This document shows positions 56,521 through 64,000 of a stretch of 64,000 nucleotides of DNA, in pieces (the first letter of the stretch is position 1; the number at the start of each line of letters is the position of its first letter). The notes beneath the pieces were generated by a model. It was not told the origin of the DNA. It did no database searches and was given only the letters and a program-made list of their open reading frames with translations. A program made the position numbers and the translations under genes. Origin of the DNA: Trebouxia sp. TZW2008. Lineage: Eukaryota; Chlorophyta; Trebouxiophyceae; Trebouxiales; Trebouxiaceae. Location: the NCBI GenBank assembly GCA_002118135.1, contig BDIU01000127.1:175650-239649 (forward strand). Reading direction: 5' to 3'.

Positions 56521-59500
56521 TTGTCCAAGCTGTGGAACGCAGCTCGGGAGAACAACCCAGCAGAAAGCTGCTTAGCTCTTGTCAATGAAGCTTGCTGACC
56601 ACACAGACGCTTGAGAGTCAGAAGCAGTCACTTCTGCCTGTTGCTAATGCACTCCATGTGTGCTTTTTACACATCATGGAGCCAAAAGCTGACAACAACT
56701 GAAGACGACTGGGTCTTGTTGACTTTGAGCTTCAGTACTGTAGCCTTTTTAGGCTGCCTCTAGATCCACAGTATGATATATATCTGCTTGACAGCATGGT
56801 GATGCGTGTCTTAAGGCACCAGTTGCTTAATTGACGCTGTGCTAAGGCTTGCCTCTGAGCAACAGGGCAGTCGGCATGCAGAGGGGCAGCATCTTGAAGG
56901 CAAGAGGGCTGAAGCACTGGACTCAGCCTTCTTGCGCTTTGACAGATGTTGCCACTTTCTGCTTCCGCTTACCTGTCCATTGAGGACAGCGTCACCATGT
57001 CTCAAATGCATTGACGTTTGTTGCTGCAGCATGACAGGCAGCCTTGTTGGCATCAATTTGAGTCAAACCGACAGCCGCAGCATCTTGTGCAGTTGTTTGC
57101 TGTGTGCACGAGCCACTGTGTGCACCTGGCAAAGCTCCAGCTCCATCGTTACCTTGTGCAATGGACCTCTGGACAGTGCAGCGCTGTTATGGGCACAAGA
57201 AGCAAGCACTCAGTGGTGTCGGCAAGCATTGCTCATTAAAGACAACATCCCATGTTTGCACCCAGGCAGAAGACTGCAGCCTGTTGATTAGTCTTGACTC
57301 AATTTATTGATTGCCCTCGGTTGTTCCACTCCAGACAGACGTGGATCAGCAAAGTTCAATGCATGATTTCATGCTAATTTGAGCCAATAAGAGTTAATGC
57401 GCAGAAAGTGCAGGTCTTGAGTGATCACGAGCATGTGGAAGCTCACTGCAAGATGTTTTATCTGCATGGGGGGCCATACTCCTGTCATCAAGCGTGATTG
57501 CCCAGAGTTTGGTTCCGCCTTCAGATGAGCATTGCTGCTTCTGACACTTTGTGCTACAGCATAAGGGTCACAAATGGCTTTCCACAGGGCCGTGTCAGAC
57601 AGCTGATAAAAAGCAATTGTAGCCCTCATTGATATGCATGGCATATATATACAGCTGCTTTGATCTGTCACCCAATCGTACATGTTGATGACAAAGTCAA
57701 GGCAACTAGTGGCACAACACACTTGGTGTTGACCATTGCACTCAAACGCCTCTGCCATTGCAGCTGACTGAAAATACTATGCAGAGCTTTCATGGCACAG
57801 TGTCGTGACTGCATGTGCCAAATGCGCGCATCTTGTGCCATCTAAGATGTCACCTTTGGCTACTGGCTCTTGGCTAGCCCAGCTTAGTGACTGATCCAAA
57901 TTCGGATTGCATTAGTTCACTCAAGTGTCAGGTGCTGCCAAGGTGTGCATGTCTAGAGATTGATTGCACTGCTGAACAGCTTACACCTTGTGATGTTGCA
58001 GAACAGGACTGAAGCTGCTGGGCAAAGGTCCGGCCCGGTTTCCTGAGTCCATGCTTTGGCTACCTCAGTCTGCACCCAAGCGCTGTTGCCTTATAAGCCA
58101 CAATGCAGGTGAGCAGTCACACAACCACCAACAAGGTTGCCCCTTTCAAAATGTCTCCTGGTCAAACAAGTGCAATGTTGACAACATTTGCAACATCTGG
58201 TTGAAGCCATCACTTCATTGTACGAAGCAGCAAGAGAAGCCAAGCCTCTGTTGCAGGTTCAATACAACATGCTGCCCAGGTAGTTTTCCTCCCTACTCGG
58301 CCTGTGCAATGGTACTGAAACGGCAATAGACGGGATTGCAGATAGACATGACGAAAATAGCAGCGGCTGGCAAGATCAAGGCTGAGGCATAGCAGGACAT
58401 GTACAAGCTGCAGATCAAGGCAATGGTAGAATGGTAAGTTGCAGCATCATCAATTGCAACAATGCAAGCCAGCATGCTGCCGTAGCCTAAACCTGCCATG
58501 CGCAAAAGCCCTGCCTTGCTTGAGAGCTGCTGGCTACTTGTCCATTGTAGCGATATTTGAGTATGCAAGGGGCAACTCAGGCAACGCCATTTCATGCCCT
58601 TGGCTGCAACGCTTATCTATGCTTGCAAACGTTCCTCTGGCAGGCAAAAGGCGTGTAGCTTGAGGTAGGCGCAAGCACAGGCCAGGAACTTCACATGCTG
58701 ATGCTCCTCATCACCACCTCAAACTGCCAGCTGTTTGGCAGTGCGAGGCTGTGCTGTAGATCCTCAGCTTGAGCTTTCACCTGCTAAAAAATTCCCATCG
58801 GCCTTTGCTCATTGCCTGCTGTCTGATGACAAAAGCATTTGCAGCTGTTTCTGCTGCTTGATAGCCTGGCTCATTGCTGTCCTTTTCAATGGCTTGTGCT
58901 TGAAGTAGTTCTCCTCAGAAGTCCCCATTACCAAATGCGATGGGCAAGGGCATTGACTGCCATCCTGTATGGAGGTTGCACATGGTTGCACATACTGCTT
59001 GCATGCCCAAGGGCCCTTTTGTTGTTGACGGTGGCTATTGCAGCATGCAAAAGCCATTGCCAGGTGCTTTGCTTAATGACCAGCGTGGTAAAATTTTCCA
59101 AAATCAGGGTTGATCAGCAAATTGACTGCGCATGTGGTTGTCAAAGAGCAAGACCACTTCTGATGGCTTCTGCAGTCTTGGGAGGATGAGCTTGTTGGCT
59201 TGCATATCCAGCTGCTGATACACATGTGATCAAATGGTAAGCAGTATTGGCACATGCAGCACGACTTGTGCCCAATCTTTAGCTACATTGTCACAATATC
59301 AGAGCTAAGCAATGCCATAGATGTAGCTGTTTAAGTGGCTTACTGAGCTTGACACAAGCAGTGCAGCTAGCCCTAACTTCAGGCAAGGTCGTCATGTCGC
59401 AAATTCTCACAGGCAGAATAGCCCATGAATGGCTTGCACGCTGACGGCTTGACATCAGTTTAGGGCAAGCTACAAGCGCCGTGGCATTGCCGCACAAAAC

Positions 59501-60778
59501 ATATGAATTCTGGGTTCAGAGTAGGCAAAGTTTTGCTGGCAGGACCTACAAGAGGAAAACTTGCGGCGTGCTCACTCCCATGTATACGTGTTGGACAAGG
59601 ACACTTCGTGATGAGGAAATGCTGCAATGGGCAGAAAGACAGCAAGTGTGAAGAGCAGCTGCAAGATCAAGAGATCAGGGGATGTGCTGCTCTCTCGATC
59701 TCTGTGCAATTCTGTAGCTGCCTTTTTGCTGGTTGAGTCATCTGTCACTTGCAGCAAACCTCCCTCACTGATGGCATGCCAGCAAACCATCACACATTTT
59801 GGGCCACACCATGCTTGCAGCCTACTTCGTGCTGATGTCAGCTGATGCAAACACAGTAAGCTGAACGGCACAAGCACGGTGTTTTCAATGGTAGGCTGTG
59901 ACAATAGCGATTCATTTGAGTGCCAAGAACGGCACATCCATGAAAAGAGAACGCATGCATCACCGTCAAATGACCTGAAAGATTGGTTGCTTGGTCATAC
60001 TGCGTCTGGCAGATCTGCTATGGAGGAAATTATGCCGACCTAGCAAAAGCAACTCATGACTCACGCTGCCACGGCCAGGTGGCTGTTCAGCAAATATAGC
60101 ATGCACTGGCTGAAGCCTCTTGACTGACATTGCCTGCTGCTGCTGTTGCTGTGGCTACTGATGGCCTTTTGTCAGATGGCAACGCCTGCAGCCAATGGGC
60201 TGCTGCATAGGCTTGTAGTCGACGTTAAATTGTGCGGTCACTGTAGAGCTTAGCCTTGTCAACAAGTCTGTGCATCAGCTTTGGCTTATGCTTGCTGTTG
60301 TGAAACTCTGGTCTGATTTGGCAAGCTTCAAAACCTTGCTTCTGCAACATAATTGATAAGCGGGTGATAATTTGGAAGTTTGCTAAGCCATATGAGAAAG
60401 TTGAACCTGCCTGACACATGCAAGCAGAGCAGCCAAGAGGCTTCAAATTGGCAGCTGCCAGCACATGCAACCTTTCCTTTCTCAGCTCACCTGAGATGTG
60501 ACGCAGGCAAACCAGTGCAGCAGATCAGATGTTGCACAAACTCATGCAGGAAAAAGCAGTAGTGATTGACCGGGATGACGTCGTTTCAGGCACTTGTCAG
60601 ACTGCAGGAGTTCCTTGGTTGTGGTAAATCTGTCAAAGGCCAGCAGTGTCAGGCAAGCAGTTCACCTTGAGAGCTCAGGGTGTGGCTGAGCTGCGTGATT
60701 GAGTTTGAAGTCTGCTGAGTCTACAAGTCTAGGTTCTCAAGAATGCAACCCTGCCTAATTTTGCCGCGGTTTGATATT

Positions 60779-60930
60779 GCATGAGTAAGCTTTCAAGCAT
60801 CAGACGCTACTGCTGTTGGGAAGGGCTCAAGAGAGCTAAAGGAAGAGGCAAAGGGCTGATGCGCAATCTCCAGCAGAGGCAGACAAGCTTTAGCTGCTTG
60901 TTGGTTAGGGCTCGGCAGTCTTTTGCTGGT
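60779..60930 (+). repeat. dispersed repeat, copy 2
   Basis: Counterpart of 56371-56520 with CTACTGCTGTTGGGAAGGGC, TCAAGAGAG, CTCCAGCAGAGGCAGACAAG and GGGCTCGGCAGTCTTTTGC. It lies within an open frame of 117 codons (60781-61134) that I regard as chance. Confidence 0.8.
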
Positions 60931-63348
60931 TGCTTGTCCCACGCTTCTGTTTGTGTCCTTGCTAAGCTTGAGTATACACTTTGGAGTCCCAAAACCAACG
61001 TGAGAACAGCTGCTAGACTGTTGCTACGCAAATGGGCATTGGAGCAAGTCAGGATCTGTTATGAGAGCAGCAATGTGTCAAGGATGCGGTTGCATTTTGC
61101 AGAAGTGGCTGTGCAGGTTCTGCAAGGCAACTGACTTGCAGCGCTATGAGACCATTTTGTGTCAAAATTACATGATGCTGTCATCAATGCTCTGGTCTGT
61201 GTCACTGCTAATGTGGGGCCCGCTTAGGTGAAAGCTGCGTTGCTGCATCAGTATTGTACTCACAGCAAATACAGCACGTATACGTGTCCAGGTGTACGTT
61301 GTGTATTTGCGGAGCACAGTATTGCAGACAGACGCCAACAGTCTTGCTGATTAGCAAGCTTGGAACAGTCAAGATGCTGATGCACAGACTCGTGGGAGTG
61401 GACCGGGAACTGCCTGACAAGCTGCAAGCCGGCAAGCCTGCTTGTTCTGCTCTCCATAGGCTGTGCATCAGCCACACCAATATTTTTCAGCTTGGTAATC
61501 AGCAAGAACTCAGCCCTGCTTACTTTGGTTGTTGAGCAATGGCCCTGTCATACGTGTTTGCCTTCAAGAAGGTTCATCCGTGAGGCTTGGCTTTGTGTTG
61601 ACTATAATTCAAAGTCTGCTCACATAGACATTTGGGCAAGGTACAACAGGTCTAGCAAGCCAGATGTCTGCAGCTTCTTGCAGCCACCAGAACCTGCCTT
61701 CAAACGATACCTTTTCTGATTGTTCCAATTTTGCAACAGAGCGTTTAAAGTGATCTCTTGGCAAGAGGGCAGAAAGCATAAGGCTCAGCAGATTGGACTT
61801 TGCAAGGCTTGATCTTTACCTTTTTGACTTTTGTCTGTAGGCACTCCTAGCTCTTGCTACCACGTCAGTTGATGACAACATCATGACGCATTGCAAGCAA
61901 TCATGCCAGCACCTGTCATGTTGTAGCGCTTGCTTTCTATACATATGACCAGGGTGTCTTGCATCGATCATGCCATCCTGCACAACACATGTCATTTCAG
62001 TTGGTAAGGCTACTCTTGGCAAGCGGAGATTGCAGCTGTCAACTTGCTGAGTCTGAGCTGTGCATTGCAAAACAAGGGGCACAGGGCAGATTTGATCTGC
62101 ACTGCAGTTGTCAAGGGCCTGATCCCAGAAAATATGATGACTGCCTCTGGTCAAGCGTGTTCAAGCTTGTTGTCAAGCGCGTCTGACTTCTGGCTGCAGA
62201 ATTAAGATGAGTGACCACTGTTGCTGTACTGCACCAAGGGTTTCCACCAAGGGCTTCATCAGGAACTACCATGATGGAAGTATTTGTTGTAGCACAGCAC
62301 CAGTGCTGCACAGCAGGCAGGCTTTGGTCATCATCAGGACCCTGGTCTGAAGCACCTGATTGAGTCAACCAGCCTGATTGAGTCAAATGGTCATGATGAT
62401 GCAATTCATCATGAGACTTACTGCTTTGCAGATTGTCGCTAGACCTGGTGCAGCAAGAGCAATGGTACTTGACTTGTTGCCTGACAAGGCCTTGACATGA
62501 TGGGCTGCTGCTCAGTCACTAAGCACTCAGAGTGTTTACTAACTGTGTAAGTTTGTCTGCCACATTTCCTCGTCGATCACAACATGCATACATCACTTTG
62601 AAAGCAGTGCGTCATATTTGTGCCTTGGAGTGGCTTCTGTTGTGAGCATTGCTGTCAGGATATCTTCATGTTGATGCTCAGTTGACAAGGGCATGACTAC
62701 ATCAACACACGTGACCTGCAGCAGCAACATTGCAGCTGACGCTGCCGTCAGGCTGTTACCGCGGCAACAAATGCAATTTGCTGCTGAGAGCTAAGCAAGT
62801 CTCTGTGCACTTCCAAAGCCATGTTGTCTGTTGTCCAATTGGTGCATGCCCAAGTATGGATCAGGACATGCATTTGTGGTGCTGCCATCACTGCCTTGGT
62901 CATTGTCTGCTTGCTACCACTCTTTGAGCCTGAGTGTATGTTGCTGAAGATCATGTCTGCAAAAGAATCGCATGTGAAGAGCGTTGCACAACTTTTCATG
63001 AACCTGCAGGAAGATGTTGGCATTGGAGCAGGAAGAGCCAGGCCATATCTTCAATAGCATGTCTTTTTCCAAAACCGAGGTGGCCCATACAAGCAAGGAG
63101 ACTCTTGGCTGATCAGTGTGCCATTTGATGGTTCAAGCTGGTGTGTAGCCAATTGAGTAGCTTCTGGTGCCTAGAGATGCTGCTTCAAGAATAAGTCACT
63201 TGCAAGCTGTTTCAGTATGTCCCCACATTCATTTGTAGGACACTTGCAAGGGCGTGCATTTGAGCCTTTCTAGTCTCTGATCCCTGTCATTTAGCACAAG
63301 AAGTTCAGAGTTGACGACACTTGATTGCGATAAAGTGGCTTGGAAGGA

Positions 63349-63372
63349 GCCAATCTGTAGCCTACAGATTTG
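63349..63372. repeat. short perfect palindrome
   Basis: CAATCTGTAGCCTACAGATT folds into nine-base arms around one base. It could be an RNA hairpin or terminator-like element, but no gene end is adjacent. Confidence 0.5.
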
Positions 63373-63690
63373 CATTTACTTAGTTGGTGATTATACATGT
63401 TAAGTCATATGTACCGGTGTATATATTGCATATCTGCATGCAAATGGTGCTTTTGTCTGGCTTTTTTTTTCTTTGTTTCCTGACTGGGCCAGCCAACGTA
63501 TATTACAAATAAAATCGAATTAAATGCGACCAAGCAACATTATGCATGTAATGCTTGCAAGATTTGGCAATTGCTGCAGTGCTTCTGAAATCGGCAATGG
63601 AATTCCACGGCATATCCATCTTGGTCGCAGATGCTCTCCTGCTGTCACACAGGGCGTTCAGCACTGCCCCGATCCCGTGGCTGCCCTGTG

Positions 63691-64000
63691 ATGACCATGT
63701 GCCTACCTCGAACTGGCACGTGGAGCCCATATGACGCAACAAGACGAACGAAACAGATCCTGCGATATAAGTACACTTTTGGCATTGCATCATCAGCAGG
63801 GTCAAGTGCTATAGACTACTTTGTTGCATCAGCCCAAGGCATGTCAGCTGCAGTGTCTTTGGAGGTGAACGACGATGCAGAGGTGTATTGCACAGATCAT
63901 CACTCAGTGGTACTGCACATGCTATGTGAAGCACTGAATGAATCTCAGCATAACAGCTCGCGTTTCAGCACGATTGACAGGGTCAGATATGATGATCAGA
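63691..64000 (+). CDS. possible 5' or internal exon of an unknown gene, runs off the window
   Basis: A stop-free plus-strand frame from the ATG at 63691 reaches the window end (103 codons). Its later part (YKYTFGIASSAGSSAIDYFV, VYCTDHHSVVLHMLCEAL) has a protein-like composition, and local GC is higher, as in other first exons here. No family is recognised. A minus-strand frame at 63805-63503 (100 codons) overlaps the first part, so strand is not certain. Confidence 0.4.
   Translation, partial: MTMCLPRTGTWSPYDATRRTKQILRYKYTFGIASSAGSSAIDYFVASAQGMSAAVSLEVNDDAEVYCTDHHSVVLHMLCEALNESQHNSSRFSTIDRVRYDDQ

Larger units (their letters stand above)
50868..63690. other. gene-poor, repeat-rich region
   Basis: In 12.8 kb I find no exon that I can tie to a family or join to a second exon. 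Open frames are short on both strands. Sequence is AT-moderate and rich in TGCATGC-like words. Structure is limited to the tandem and dispersed repeats listed separately. RNA genes or fast-evolving short proteins cannot be excluded. Confidence 0.6.

Noticed and set aside
60781..61134. 117-codon plus-strand frame
   Set aside because: It overlaps a dispersed repeat, its counterpart at 56371 has stops, and the translation has no conserved features.
63503..63805. 100-codon minus-strand frame at the right edge
   Set aside because: No convincing start or splice site, and it overlaps the more protein-like plus-strand frame. It is left open as an alternative rather than annotated.

Overview
This is a 64 kb piece of an intron-rich nuclear genome, most likely from a green alga (Viridiplantae). 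The gene set supports this: a plant-type METTL14/MTB that keeps DPPW, a prolyl 4-hydroxylase with a C-terminal ShKT domain, a putatively plastid-targeted universal-stress-like protein, a ZIF-like MFS transporter and a DRP4/Mx-like dynamin. IFT52 implies a lineage that makes cilia at some stage. Exons are usually 50-450 bp with GT-AG introns (three look GC-AG), so I rebuilt the genes by joining exons whose phases agree and whose products match known families. There are no bacterial-type operons, CRISPR arrays or recognised RNA genes.

Layout. 1-563 (-): 5' part of MSI1/RBBP4 (WD40 histone chaperone), running off the left edge. 1706-3572 (-): holocytochrome c synthase. 4401-7630 (+): IFT52. 9033-11168 (+): secretory prolyl 4-hydroxylase with ShKT. 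11944-15299 and 16053-18517 (+): a tandem pair of secreted alpha/beta hydrolases with the same five-exon structure and a shared upstream motif. 18793-22606 (-): a secreted Ala-rich protein I do not recognise. 22911-28968 (-): MFS transporter with a long central loop. 29589-33977 (-): dynamin-like GTPase. 34998-36610 (+): universal-stress-like protein, with a 470 bp foldback element in one intron. 37110-38616 (-): divergent BUD31-like protein. about 39402-50867 (+): METTL14-like m6A-methyltransferase subunit with a 7.06 kb last intron packed with tandem repeats. 50868-63690: gene-poor, full of degraded tandem and dispersed repeats. 63691-64000 (+): an open frame running off the right edge.

The most unusual signal is a repeated architecture rather than a single gene. 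In seven genes, one edge of an exon together with its splice site has been copied in tandem into the neighbouring intron, usually with a spacing of about 85-180 bp. Copies of an acceptor side lie upstream of the real exon; copies of a donor side lie downstream. Nearly all copies are visibly damaged (stop codon, frameshift, or a lost acceptor or donor), while the exon that preserves the protein is intact. I count about 15 cases in roughly 40 kb. This looks like an ongoing process that lengthens introns from their edges and supplies decoy or alternative splice sites. The genes otherwise do ordinary, unrelated jobs (chromatin, cytochrome c maturation, cilia, cell wall hydroxyproline, transport, RNA modification and splicing), and nothing suggests a co-regulated cluster.
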